Program-made: the position numbers and the translations under genes
The notes under the pieces: generated by a model
Databases searched by the model: none
Told to the model about the DNA's origin: nothing
Seen by the model: only the letters and a program-made list of their open reading frames with translations
Origin: Flaviramulus sp. BrNp1-15
GTDB taxonomy: Bacteria > Bacteroidota > Bacteroidia > Flavobacteriales > Flavobacteriaceae
Assembly (NCBI RefSeq): GCF_022259695.1
Contig: NZ_CP092099.1
Coordinates: 2,030,471 to 2,094,470 of the forward strand
Length of the DNA stretch: 64,000 nt
Direction: 5' to 3'
Shown here: one piece after another, positions 9,092 to 17,925 of the stretch
How the letters are laid out: each line of letters opens with the position of its first letter
Numbering within the stretch: the first letter of the stretch is position 1

Positions 9092-9505
9092 ATGAAAGGC
9101 GAAATACTAATAGATAATGTAAGCTTTTGGGTAGATAAAAAAATAATCTATTGCAAAGTTTGTAGTGACTTTAATGAAAGTTTTGTTGAGAGTAACATGG
9201 AAGAGATTTTCTTATATGCTATTTCTGAATTATCTAAAGATGTATACATGCCTATCATTATAAATATGAAAGAGTTAAGTTATGCTCTTAAAATCAGGTT
9301 GTTTAAAATATTATCCAGAAATAGGTTAATTAAAGAAAAAGTGCTTTCCAAAACATTTTTAGTTGATTCTTTCCTATCAAAACTCATTTTATCCATTCAT
9401 AATATAGCTAACGATCCAGTTGTACCTAATACAATATTTAAGGATAAAAAATCGGCCGTAAAGCATTGTAATAAATTAAATATGGTATTCAATGTATTTA
9501 TATAA
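9092..9505 (+). CDS. Small STAS/SpoIIAA-like protein of unknown function, copy 1
   Basis: This 137-residue soluble protein has no signal peptide. It is a paralogue of the next gene: both start with a short strand, then F-W-[VI]-D, have a central hydrophobic strand with P-[IF]-[IL]-I-[ND] (near residue 54), a middle helix, and end with F-x-D-x-[KE]-[SA]-A before the last helix. This pattern is reminiscent of SpoIIAA/STAS-like domains and of an uncharacterised family common in flavobacteria; I cannot assign a function. It is the first gene after the sigma-54-like promoter and is followed by its paralogue, a histidine kinase and a receiver, so a role in signalling is inferred from context only. 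Confidence 0.75.
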   Translation: MKGEILIDNVSFWVDKKIIYCKVCSDFNESFVESNMEEIFLYAISELSKDVYMPIIINMKELSYALKIRLFKILSRNRLIKEKVLSKTFLVDSFLSKLILSIHNIANDPVVPNTIFKDKKSAVKHCNKLNMVFNVFI

Positions 9506-9515
9506 AACGGAAAAA

Positions 9516-9932
9516 ATGGAAAACATAATTAAAATTGGACACGGAAAGTTTTGGATTGATTCTAATAGTATCCTTTGTGCCCAATTTAATAATGATAACC
9601 CTAATTATAGATTAGACTCTAATAAAGTAAAGCAATATATAGAGGTGATTACTAAATTGTGTAATGGTACAGCAATGCCTTTTTTAATAGATATTCGAGA
9701 TTCAAAAGGAACTTTTTCTCCTTCTGCTGCTCATTTGTTTGCTAATTCACCAACATTATTAAAGCTAAGAATTTCAGAAGCTTTTGTTCTTAATACTATA
9801 GGAATAAAATTATTAATAGCCTCATATAAAAGATTATACAACCCAAATACACCATACAGTGTTTTTAGTGATATAGAGTCAGCTAAAGCATATTGTATAG
9901 AAACAAAAAACAAGTTTTATGGAAGCAATTAA
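9516..9932 (+). CDS. Small STAS/SpoIIAA-like protein of unknown function, copy 2
   Basis: This is the second member of the tandem pair (138 residues from the ATG at 9516). A longer reading from 9492 would overlap the previous gene by 14 bases, but the 9516 start gives the same length as copy 1, aligns the FWIDS motif, and avoids the overlap. It carries the clearer core PFLIDIRDSKG near residues 50-60, as expected for the central strand of a STAS-like fold, and the C-terminal FSDIESAKAY. Its 3' end overlaps the histidine-kinase start by 14 bases, which suggests translational coupling. Function unknown; it could be a regulator or partner of the kinase. Confidence 0.78.
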   Translation: MENIIKIGHGKFWIDSNSILCAQFNNDNPNYRLDSNKVKQYIEVITKLCNGTAMPFLIDIRDSKGTFSPSAAHLFANSPTLLKLRISEAFVLNTIGIKLLIASYKRLYNPNTPYSVFSDIESAKAYCIETKNKFYGSN

Positions 9933-11403
9933 ATATTATTTATCAAATAATATTAATGACACTGTACTGTCTTTATTTAAAGAGAATTCAATAATTACAG
10001 TAACAGATTTTTTAGGTAGAATTGAATATGCAAGTGAAAACTATTGCAAAATTTTAGAGTGTGATGTTAATAAGCTAATTGGAGAAACGCATGGATTATT
10101 GAAGTCTCATTTACATTCTGAAAAAAAATATAAGCAATTATGGCGAACCATAAAAATGGGAAATAAATGGAATGGTGTTTTAAGTGATAGATCACAGTCA
10201 GGAAAAATGTTTTGGTTAGACACAACTATTATACCTATTAAAGATAATACAGAAAACACTACAAAGTATGTATGTATTTATAATGATGTTACTGAAAACC
10301 AATCACAAAATATTAAACTAATAGAGAGTAATAAAATAAACTCTAAGTATAAATCCATTTTTCAATCTGTAAATGTAGGTATTATAGTAGTTGCAGATAG
10401 TAAAGGAAATATAACCGAATGGAATAAAGGAGCAGAATTAGCTTTTGGATATTCTAAAGTAGAAATATTGGGGCAACCTCTTACCATTTTAACCTCCAAA
10501 AAGTTTAAAAAAGGAAATATTAAGGAGTTATTAAAAGCGATAAACAGAATTAAAAACAACCAAAATGTTGATATCATTGAGATGTTTTGTTTACGTAAAA
10601 ATGGAGAGGAATTTCCTGTTGAATTTGCATTAAGTAGTTTAAATGTTGATGATAATTGTTTCTATTGTGCCATGATGTTAGATATCACAAAACGTAAAAC
10701 TTTACAAAATAAGTTAAAGCAAAAAACAAAAGATTTAGAATTGTTTTTGTATAGGTCTGCTCATGACTTAAAAGCACCATTTTCTTCCGCAGAAGGTTTG
10801 ATTAATCTATTAAAAGATGAAAAGGATGGTGAAAGAATAAAGTTTTTAGTAGAAATGCTTGAAACTACTATTAAAAGTGGAAAAGGGTTAGTTGATAATC
10901 TTAATAGAGCATCTATTGCATCAAGCAAAAAGAAAGAAACCGAACTAATTAATTTTTCTAAAATTATTAGCAATGTATTAAGAATGTTATCTGGTACAAA
11001 AAATTTCGGACTCTTTAAGTTTAATATAAATATAGATAACTCAATTAACTATTATTCTAATCCAGAATTGCTTAGTTCAATATTTCAAAATTTAATACAG
11101 AATGCAATAAAGTATTCTGTAGAACCAACTAATAAGTGCATGCCTTATGTAGATGTTTCAGTGAAATCATTAAAAAAAGGTATAGTGATTAAAGTTTGTG
11201 ATAACGGTCAAGGTATTTCAGAAAACTGTATTAATAAAATTTTTGATTTGTATTACAGAGCTAACATAAATGAAGTTCCAGGTAATGGGTTAGGGTTATA
11301 TATAGTTAAAAATATAATAGAAGATTTAGAAGGAAAAATTAATGTTACAAGTAATATAAATAAAGGAACATGCTTTAAAGTAGAATTGCCCCATAATCCA
11401 TAA
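9919..11403 (+). CDS. PAS-domain sensor histidine kinase
   Basis: This 494-residue kinase has PAS 1 at about 17-125, PAS 2 at about 140-262, a HisKA dimerisation helix with SAHDLKAPF (phospho-acceptor H282), and an HATPase domain with N box NLIQNAIKYS, G1 DNGQGIS and G2 GNGLGLYIVK. No transmembrane segment or signal peptide is visible, so it should be cytosolic and sense an internal signal. It overlaps the upstream small gene by 14 bases and is followed 21 bp later by a single-domain receiver, its most likely partner. It is probably expressed from the sigma-54-like promoter at about 9060. Confidence 0.9.
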   Translation: MEAIKYYLSNNINDTVLSLFKENSIITVTDFLGRIEYASENYCKILECDVNKLIGETHGLLKSHLHSEKKYKQLWRTIKMGNKWNGVLSDRSQSGKMFWLDTTIIPIKDNTENTTKYVCIYNDVTENQSQNIKLIESNKINSKYKSIFQSVNVGIIVVADSKGNITEWNKGAELAFGYSKVEILGQPLTILTSKKFKKGNIKELLKAINRIKNNQNVDIIEMFCLRKNGEEFPVEFALSSLNVDDNCFYCAMMLDITKRKTLQNKLKQKTKDLELFLYRSAHDLKAPFSSAEGLINLLKDEKDGERIKFLVEMLETTIKSGKGLVDNLNRASIASSKKKETELINFSKIISNVLRMLSGTKNFGLFKFNINIDNSINYYSNPELLSSIFQNLIQNAIKYSVEPTNKCMPYVDVSVKSLKKGIVIKVCDNGQGISENCINKIFDLYYRANINEVPGNGLGLYIVKNIIEDLEGKINVTSNINKGTCFKVELPHNP

Positions 11404-11424
11404 ACCTAAAAATAAAGACCAACC

Positions 11425-11892
11425 ATGGAAGTGAAAATTATGTTAATTGATGATAATAAAATTGATTTATTTGTTCACCAAAGAATTATTGAGAAGTTAG
11501 AAATTGATTCTAAAGTTATGCCATTTACAAGTGGAATATCTGCAATTAAGTATTTAAATATTGTAAATGATGGTATACATAACCAGTCTACATTTATACC
11601 AGATATAATTTTTTTAGATATTAATATGCCTGAAATGAACGGTTTTGAATTTTTAAAGGAATATAAAAACCTTCGTATCATAAAAGATAAACCAATCAAT
11701 ATATATATGTTATCATCATCTACAAATTTTCAGGATATAAAAAGGGTAGAAAGTGAAAAAATATGTAATGGGTTTATTAATAAACCATTAACAAAAGAAG
11801 GCTTAAATAAAATAATAACAACCCATAAGCACCCTTATTTAAGTCAATATGATTTTCTAGAAAACGATGTAGATGTAGAAAGTTCTTTCTAA
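11425..11892 (+). CDS. Single-domain response regulator (CheY-like)
   Basis: This 155-residue receiver domain has no output domain. The acidic pocket is D9/D10 (MLIDDNKID), the phospho-acceptor is D65 in IIFLDINMPEMNG, and the conserved Thr/Ser and Lys positions are represented by LSSS near residue 97 and INKPL near 119. Such lone receivers act by protein contact or in phosphorelays. It lies 21 bp after the PAS kinase and 32 bp before a T9SS surface protein gene, so it is probably the kinase partner in a single transcript. The target of the phosphorylated form is not evident. Confidence 0.9.
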   Translation: MEVKIMLIDDNKIDLFVHQRIIEKLEIDSKVMPFTSGISAIKYLNIVNDGIHNQSTFIPDIIFLDINMPEMNGFEFLKEYKNLRIIKDKPINIYMLSSSTNFQDIKRVESEKICNGFINKPLTKEGLNKIITTHKHPYLSQYDFLENDVDVESSF

Positions 11893-11924
11893 AAATTATT
11901 TAATAAACAATTAAATTTCTATAA

Positions 11925-13886
11925 ATGATAAAGAAATACTTAATACGGTTTAGTTTAATATTCTTTAATATTATTTGTTATTCGCAAATTGTAAACGAAG
12001 GGATTTTTCAAATTTCACCTTTAACAGATGTATATTTTGAAAATGAATATACCAATAAAAGCACAGGTGTTCATAATAATAATGGTGACCTATATTTAAA
12101 TAATAACTTTATTAATGATGGTATAACTACTTCAATTTCAGGAACAACTTATTTTAAAAGCTCTATAAATCCACTAATTACTATTTCAGGTGTTTCAAAC
12201 GAAATTAATCTATATAATCTAGAGATTGATATTACTGCAGCAAGTTCTCAAGGTGTATCAATTGCAGATAATTTTGCTTTAAATATTGCCAATGCTATTA
12301 ATTTTATAAGTGGAGATATTCGTTTAGTAGGAGAATCACAACTTATTCAAACTCACACAGGAACTAATGTAAACACTGTTAGTTCTGGAAAAATATTAGT
12401 TGATCAACAAGGAACCGTATCTCCTTACAAGTTTAATTATTGGTCGTCACCTGTAAATAATGGAGGTACTTTTTCTTTATTTGGTGGTAAATTTGATGGA
12501 ACGGATTCTAATATCAATTCATTTACTCCACAGCAAACATTATTTAACACTGGTGCTCCTTATAATGGTGTTCCTTCTACAGTTGATGGAGGAAGTAATG
12601 TAACTACTGCTTTAACAATTAACTCGGATTGGTTGTATAAATATACACGTGGTAATGGTTCTAATTCAGGTTGGATTAAAATTAATCAAAACAGTCTTCT
12701 AAATCCTGGTGAAGGCTATACGATGAAAGGAAGTAATTCGATTTCTGCTAATCAAAACTATGTATTTTACGGAGCTCCAAATAATGGAGAATACTTACAT
12801 GCAATATCTAATGGAGAACAATCATTGTTAGGTAATCCATACCCATCAGCTATAGATATAAGTAAATTTATAACAGATAATGTTTTGGTAGTAGATGCAG
12901 TGCATTATTGGGTTGATGGTGGATCAACATCTCATATGTTATCTGATTATTTAGGTGGTTATGCTATACGTAATCTAACAGGAGGTGTTATACCATCTGT
13001 AACATCTTCATTAATTAGTGGTATAGGAAGTTCAGGTTCTGTTACATCACCAACACAATACATGTCGGTTGGCCAAGGCTTTTTTGTAGAAGCCATAGGT
13101 ACAGGAAATATAGTTTTTAATAACTCTCAAAGAATTTTTAAAACGGATACTTCTGGAGAAGCAAATTTTTATAAACAATCAAATTCAAAGGCTAGTGGTC
13201 CTACTAATCAATATATAAGACTTGGGCATGAAGATCCTGAAGGTTTTCATAGACAGTTGCTTTTAGGGTTTTTACCAAATTCAACAGCAGGAATTGATTA
13301 TAATCAAGGTTACGATGCTGCAATGACTGATGCGAGAGATGATGATATGTTTTTTATTATTGAAAACGATTTAAGCAAAAAATATGCTATACAAGGAGTA
13401 AACAGTTTTATTGATTCCATGGAATTTCCTTTAGGAATTTTAATTTCAGAACAAGGAAACCATAGAATAATGCTTGATATGGTTGAAGACTTCTCTAATG
13501 CTGTTTATCTAAAAGATAATTATTTAAATACAACACATAATTTGAGTGAGACTAGTTATGATTTAGTCCTACCTATTGGTGAGTATTTAGATAGGTTTTC
13601 AATTGTTTTCTTACCTCAAAATGCGTTGTCTATTAATGATAATAGCATTGAACCTATAAAGATTTTTTATGACGGATTAGAACATATAGTTGTAAACAAT
13701 AATGAAAAAATTGAACTTAAAAATATTGAAATATTCAATGTTTTAGGTCAAGAAGTTTTAAAATTAAATAAGAACATAAATAATACAAGCAAAATTGTAA
13801 TTCCATTTAATAATAGTGATGGTATTTATTTTGTAAAAGTAGAGACAATTAATAGCAAAAAAACCCAAAAAATCTTAAAATACTAA
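11925..13886 (+). CDS. Secreted surface protein with T9SS type A sorting domain
   Basis: The 653-residue protein starts with a signal peptide (about residues 1-21, ending CYSQ) and ends with a type A T9SS signal: IEIFNVLGQEV, then a GIYFVKVET-like strand, then KKTQKILKY. The central part is low in cysteine and rich in Ser, Asn, Gly and Thr, with GEGYTMKGS and LLGNPYPSAI segments seen in many flavobacterial exported adhesin-like proteins. It should be exported across the outer membrane and attached to the surface. It starts 32 bp after the receiver gene and its stop is 3 bp before the next gene, so it belongs to the sigma-54-type operon. Ligand unknown. Confidence 0.87.
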   Translation: MIKKYLIRFSLIFFNIICYSQIVNEGIFQISPLTDVYFENEYTNKSTGVHNNNGDLYLNNNFINDGITTSISGTTYFKSSINPLITISGVSNEINLYNLEIDITAASSQGVSIADNFALNIANAINFISGDIRLVGESQLIQTHTGTNVNTVSSGKILVDQQGTVSPYKFNYWSSPVNNGGTFSLFGGKFDGTDSNINSFTPQQTLFNTGAPYNGVPSTVDGGSNVTTALTINSDWLYKYTRGNGSNSGWIKINQNSLLNPGEGYTMKGSNSISANQNYVFYGAPNNGEYLHAISNGEQSLLGNPYPSAIDISKFITDNVLVVDAVHYWVDGGSTSHMLSDYLGGYAIRNLTGGVIPSVTSSLISGIGSSGSVTSPTQYMSVGQGFFVEAIGTGNIVFNNSQRIFKTDTSGEANFYKQSNSKASGPTNQYIRLGHEDPEGFHRQLLLGFLPNSTAGIDYNQGYDAAMTDARDDDMFFIIENDLSKKYAIQGVNSFIDSMEFPLGILISEQGNHRIMLDMVEDFSNAVYLKDNYLNTTHNLSETSYDLVLPIGEYLDRFSIVFLPQNALSINDNSIEPIKIFYDGLEHIVVNNNEKIELKNIEIFNVLGQEVLKLNKNINNTSKIVIPFNNSDGIYFVKVETINSKKTQKILKY

Positions 13887-13889
13887 AAC

Positions 13890-15350
13890 ATGAAAAAACT
13901 TAATCAACAACTTATCCTACTTATGCTATTGGCTTTTTTTAGCTTTAGTTTTAGTGCAATATCTCAAGTTGGTATAGGAACCACAACCCCAGATGCATCA
14001 TCAGTCTTAGATGTTAACTCAACAACACAAGGGGTTTTAACTCCAAGAATGACAACTGCTCAAAGAACAGCAATTGCAACACCTGCTAATGGATTATTAG
14101 TTTATGATACAACAGAAAATTCATTTTATTTTTACAAGTCTAGTGCTTGGACAAAAATTGATTCTAAAGTTAGAAACAACCATAAACTTATAAAATCTGC
14201 AGCAGATTTAAGTGCAGAATTAACTGCTGGTGGAGGTACTAGATATTTATTATCTGCAAACACATTATATGAAATTAATGGTACAATTACATTAGCACAA
14301 CCTATAGAGTTAAATAATGCTTATTTGATTGGTTTAGATACAAATGAAGATATTTTAGTTAGAGCAGGTGGAACAATGTTTACAGGGAATACAGGAGGTA
14401 GTATAAGAAATTTAACGCTTACAGCACCAGGAGGAACTATTTTTAATTTAACAGGAACAACAGGACAGAATTTAATTTTTAGAGACTCAGTTGTGGCTAA
14501 TTCTGGATCTGTTGGAGCTATTGGAGGATTTGGATTAGTGTTTATAAGTATTGTACAATTCTCTGGAAATACAAATGGAGTAACCTATAATAATATTACA
14601 GATTTATTATTAAGCAATGTAGGTTGGTTATCATCCAATACAGGGACATATGAAACCTTCACAGGAACATTTAGCATTCTTGAAAAACAAGGTGGTTTTT
14701 CAGAGGTTGATGGTACCGCCATAGGTATTGATGTTAGTGCTAATCCCGTAGTTGGGCATGGGGTTTTAACAGGAACAAGTTTTAGTGGAACTAGTACTCA
14801 ATATATAAATAGATATACTGTGGGTTCTTATACGGGTTATAATTTTAATAATGCATGGACTGTTAATTGTCCAGGAATACCATTAGAATCTGACCAAGTT
14901 GCAACTGGAAATATTTATTATAACGGAACAATTACAACTGGTTTTGTACAAACAGTTACAAATAATACAGCTTTAAATTTATCTGGGAATACTGGTTCTA
15001 ACACAACAACAGCGGTGAATTTATTTAGAATTTCATCTCCGCAAAATAATAGAATAACCTATTTAGGAAAAAAAACGAAAACATTTCAAATTAACGCAGC
15101 ATTGTCTATTCGTGGAAATTCCGGAACAGGTGATTATTATGGTTTCTTTATTAGAAAAAATGGTACAACCACATTAACAGAAACAAATACTTTAATGCGC
15201 GTTAATAATACATCAGATATATCAAGTAATTCAATTTCTGGTACAGTAGAACTTGCTCCAAACGATTACATTGAAATTTGGGGACAAAGACTTGTAGGTT
15301 CTGGTACTACATCAATAACAGTGTTTTCATTAAATATTAGTATTAAATAA
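13890..15350 (+). CDS. Exported beta-rich protein of unknown function
   Basis: This 486-residue protein has a signal peptide (about 1-26, ending AISQ). The mature start VGIGTTTPDASSVLDV and the following GVLTPRMT..LLVYDTT segment form a module common at the start of flavobacterial exported proteins and resembling tail-fibre or decoration modules. The remainder is rich in Gly, Thr, Asn and Ser with repeated short strands (for example around residues 150-215), as in a right-handed beta helix. No T9SS C-terminal signal is apparent. Its start is 3 bp after the T9SS type A protein, so the two are co-transcribed. A stem-loop follows it at 15410-15451. Function unknown; a surface or fibre role is inferred. 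Confidence 0.8.
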   Translation: MKKLNQQLILLMLLAFFSFSFSAISQVGIGTTTPDASSVLDVNSTTQGVLTPRMTTAQRTAIATPANGLLVYDTTENSFYFYKSSAWTKIDSKVRNNHKLIKSAADLSAELTAGGGTRYLLSANTLYEINGTITLAQPIELNNAYLIGLDTNEDILVRAGGTMFTGNTGGSIRNLTLTAPGGTIFNLTGTTGQNLIFRDSVVANSGSVGAIGGFGLVFISIVQFSGNTNGVTYNNITDLLLSNVGWLSSNTGTYETFTGTFSILEKQGGFSEVDGTAIGIDVSANPVVGHGVLTGTSFSGTSTQYINRYTVGSYTGYNFNNAWTVNCPGIPLESDQVATGNIYYNGTITTGFVQTVTNNTALNLSGNTGSNTTTAVNLFRISSPQNNRITYLGKKTKTFQINAALSIRGNSGTGDYYGFFIRKNGTTTLTETNTLMRVNNTSDISSNSISGTVELAPNDYIEIWGQRLVGSGTTSITVFSLNISIK

Positions 15351-15409
15351 TAAATAAGTAAAATAGATTTAGTTTAGTTTTTCAGTTTAATTATTAAGTT
15401 TAGTTGGTT

Positions 15410-15451
15410 AAAGCATTTTCCTTTTACATTGTATTAGGGAGATGCTTTTTT
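15410..15451 (+). terminator. Rho-independent terminator ending the signalling/surface operon
   Basis: AAAGCATTTTCCT (15410-15422) pairs with AGGGAGATGCTTT (15436-15448, with two G-T pairs), followed by a run of T. It lies about 60 bp after the last gene and supports a transcript from about 9079 to 15450. Confidence 0.6.
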
Positions 15452-15634
15452 GTTTATTCATTGTAAACACCTTAAATATTTCTTTTAGTAAATAGTATTT
15501 CTTAGCTATTTCTAATCTTTTATAAATGAATACAATATTTAAACTTTAGTAAAAAAATATTCTAAAACAGCACTCATTTTTGGTAGATATTCTTTTAAAC
15601 AAAAAAATAATTTGATAAAAAATCGATAAAAGGC

Positions 15635-15664
15635 TTGTTTTTTACGATAAATTACATAAATTTG
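15635..15664 (+). promoter_or_regulatory. Bacteroidota-type promoter
   Basis: TTG (15635-15637), a 19-base spacer, and TAAATTTG (15657-15664) match the Bacteroidota primary-sigma consensus TTTG/TAnnTTTG. It lies about 26 bases before the start codon at 15691. Confidence 0.7.
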
Positions 15665-15690
15665 TAATATTAAACCCTTAAATCGAAATC

Positions 15691-16134
15691 ATGAAAATGA
15701 AGATTATCTTTCTCAGTTTAGGCTTTTTTTTAATGGCAAATATTGGTTTTGCTCAAAAAAGCAAGGCACCAAGAAGTATTATTAGACAAGTAGCCATCAA
15801 GAAATATCATAATAAAGAGGAGCTTGAAAATATGCAAAAAGGTCTTTTATTAGGGCTTTATATGGAGCGTATAGAAAGCTTAGTAAAAACTTTACCTTAT
15901 ATTGCTTTTGCTACTAAACCTGGTGTTACCATGTCAAGTTTAGGTATTCCTGTTGATAGCGATAATACTAAAGCATTAGACAATCAGTTTGAAGCTACAG
16001 ATGAGTATCTTGAAATCACAAACAAATTTCAAAATAAAATTTTACCGTATTCTGATACTAATGATTTAATTTCAGCTATATTATTTTATGAAGAAATAAT
16101 GAAATCATTGCATGAATATAGTGAATTTCATTAA
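15691..16134 (+). CDS. Small exported protein of unknown function
   Basis: This 147-residue protein has a clear signal peptide (about 1-21, ending GFAQ) and a mature part with a basic start (KSKAPRSIIRQVAIKKYH) and predicted helices. I do not recognise the family. It is a single gene with its own TAAATTTG promoter and is separated by about 300 bp from the next gene. The neighbours are T9SS surface proteins, but this protein carries no sorting domain, so it is probably periplasmic. Its length and lack of cysteines give no further clue. Confidence 0.72.
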   Translation: MKMKIIFLSLGFFLMANIGFAQKSKAPRSIIRQVAIKKYHNKEELENMQKGLLLGLYMERIESLVKTLPYIAFATKPGVTMSSLGIPVDSDNTKALDNQFEATDEYLEITNKFQNKILPYSDTNDLISAILFYEEIMKSLHEYSEFH

Positions 16135-16432
16135 TGTGAATTTTCATTGACCCATACTTGAAAGAAACATGATATATAATTTTGTTTCTTTTTTGTTTTA
16201 GAGCTTCAAAAAATCAAAATTTGTATTGAAATATTGTTATCATTTTTAGATTAAGTTAAATTTCAAATTTTTCTTTTAATGTTTAAAAACATGTATTTCA
16301 TCGATTATTTTGAATTAACATTTGTTTAATTATTGTATTTTAACGAAAAAATTGGTATTTCATAGATTTTATTTTATTTTTGGTTTATAGTTAAAATAAA
16401 TATTGCTACTGCATTAATCGTAAAAATTAGTT
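16135..16432. other. AT-rich upstream region of the beta-helix protein gene
   Basis: About 300 bp without a gene. It contains the 14-mer TGTATTTCATCGAT at 16292-16305, which recurs upstream of the SprB-like gene at 22061-22074, a related GTATTTCATAGAT at 16355-16367, and the promoter at 16352-16382. Nothing else was recognised. Confidence 0.5.
16352..16382 (+). promoter_or_regulatory. Bacteroidota-type promoter
   Basis: TTG (16352-16354), a 20-base spacer and TATTTTTG (16375-16382) match the TTTG/TAnnTTTG consensus, about 50 bases before the start codon at 16433. The GTATTTCATAGAT sequence overlaps the spacer, where a regulator could act. Confidence 0.65.
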
Positions 16433-17758
16433 ATGAAAAACTTTACTCAAATAATATGGATATTTCTATTTGTATTTGCAAATGTTTATTCGCAACAGGA
16501 AAAGGGAATTATTGGAGAGAATAATTGGCTCCGTAATTGGACAGAATTTGATCCTAGCCAACAAGAGTATGGTGAACCTACTCAAATATTAACAGGAAAA
16601 ATAACTGAAGATACAACACTTTATAAACGGGATGTTTATCTATTACTGGGTAATGTTTTTGTAACCAATAATGCTACGCTTACAATTGAGCCAGGAACCA
16701 TTATCATTGGCGATTTTGATTCTAAAGCTACATTAACAATAACAAAAGGAGCATCTATAATTGCTAATGGTTTAGAAACAGATCCTATTGTTTTTACATC
16801 AAAAAGAAGTGTTAAACGTGCTGGAGACTGGGGAGGTTTAGTTATTCTTGGGGATGCACCTACTAGTAAATTTGGAAATGGATCGGTAGCTAAACTATAT
16901 CATAATTTAGATCCAACCTATTATGCAGATACAAACTACGGTGGTGATAGTATAAGCGATTCTTCAGGTGTTTTAAAGTTTGTAAGAATAGAATATGCAG
17001 GAAAAAGAATTAAAAACTCAGGATATTTTAATAGTTTATTATTGGCTAGTATAGGGAATCAAACGGTGTTAGAGAATGTCATGATAAGTAATTCTGCAGG
17101 CGATTCATTTAAAATATGGGGTGGTAATTTAAATTTAAAAAAATTAGTGTCTTATAAATCAAGCGGTAACGATTTTAAATTTAATTATGGAGCTCAAAGT
17201 CAAATAGAAAATTCTATTGCAATTCGTACGCCTTACACTTCTAGTAGTGATGGCGCCAGATGCATGCAGATTTTAGCATACAATAACGAAGAAGAGGTTG
17301 ATTTTAGCAAAAAGGGAACTTTAATAGTTGCCAAAAATTTAACATTAATTAATACAAGTAACGATTTAACATCTCATATTAAACAAGGTTTGATTGATGA
17401 AGCAGTTTATGTAGGAGCTAATGCCTCATTAGATATGAATAAAAGTGTGATTTCTGGTTTTAATCCAGCTGTTATATTTGAAGATAAAATTAGGGTAAAT
17501 CAAGAAAGTCTTGAAAAAATTAAATTTACCGATATGTACTTCAACAATTGTAATGGAAACATTTTTGTTGAAAACAATAAAAACAATGAAGACTTAGAAA
17601 ATTGGTATGGAAATGCTGCATTTTTTAATGTATACTCTAAAGGTTCAAATACTGAAACATTTATTGATACAGATAATTCAAGGAGACCAGATTACAGATT
17701 AAGAATAAATAAAATAATAGCATCAAATGAAGTTGATCCAGATATAAAAGTGGATTAA
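16433..17758 (+). CDS. Exported right-handed beta-helix-like protein
   Basis: This 441-residue protein has a signal peptide (about 1-20, ending VYSQ). The mature part has features of a large Bacteroidota exported family: LTGKITEDTTL, then ATLTIEPGTII near 80-90, PIVFTSKR near 118-125, and GDWGGLVILGDAP near 131-143, followed by short repeated strands (LENVMISNSAGDSFKIWGG), as in parallel beta helices. It has no visible T9SS sorting domain and no recognised catalytic motif. It stands alone behind its own promoter, about 170 bp before a T9SS type B protein gene. A surface or periplasmic structural role is likely but not shown. Confidence 0.8.
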   Translation: MKNFTQIIWIFLFVFANVYSQQEKGIIGENNWLRNWTEFDPSQQEYGEPTQILTGKITEDTTLYKRDVYLLLGNVFVTNNATLTIEPGTIIIGDFDSKATLTITKGASIIANGLETDPIVFTSKRSVKRAGDWGGLVILGDAPTSKFGNGSVAKLYHNLDPTYYADTNYGGDSISDSSGVLKFVRIEYAGKRIKNSGYFNSLLLASIGNQTVLENVMISNSAGDSFKIWGGNLNLKKLVSYKSSGNDFKFNYGAQSQIENSIAIRTPYTSSSDGARCMQILAYNNEEEVDFSKKGTLIVAKNLTLINTSNDLTSHIKQGLIDEAVYVGANASLDMNKSVISGFNPAVIFEDKIRVNQESLEKIKFTDMYFNNCNGNIFVENNKNNEDLENWYGNAAFFNVYSKGSNTETFIDTDNSRRPDYRLRINKIIASNEVDPDIKVD

Positions 17759-17782
17759 AAATGTTAAAAAAAATTATTAGTT

Positions 17783-17908
17783 TAATAAAACGTCCCAATT
17801 CTTCAAAATTCTCAGATAGACTTTTAAATAAGTTTCTAGAATTTTACTGATTAAACTAACAACTATGTATTGCATAAGTAAATGTAATAGTTTCTAGACG
17901 TTTTATTA
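17783..17908. repeat. Intergenic inverted repeat with 12-bp perfect ends
   Basis: TAATAAAACGTC (17783-17794) is the exact reverse complement of GACGTTTTATTA (17897-17908). Inside, AGTTTCTAGA occurs twice as a direct repeat, close to 17830 and 17889. The pair fills the gap between two exported-protein genes. It may be a small mobile-element remnant or an RNA fold; there is no transposase and no evident target duplication. Confidence 0.45.
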
Positions 17909-17925
17909 TTTAAAAATAATATGGG

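Larger units (their letters stand above)
15351..15690. other. Intergenic region with terminator and promoter
   Basis: This 340-bp gap holds the terminator at 15410-15451 and the promoter at 15635-15664. Between them I see only AT-rich sequence, with no open reading frame of credible size and no RNA gene. Confidence 0.6.

Noticed and set aside
17761-17850. A 29-codon ORF starting just after the beta-helix gene (MLKKIISLIKRP...).
   Set aside because: Very short, no ribosome-site support, and it lies within the inverted-repeat segment at 17783-17908; chance is more likely.
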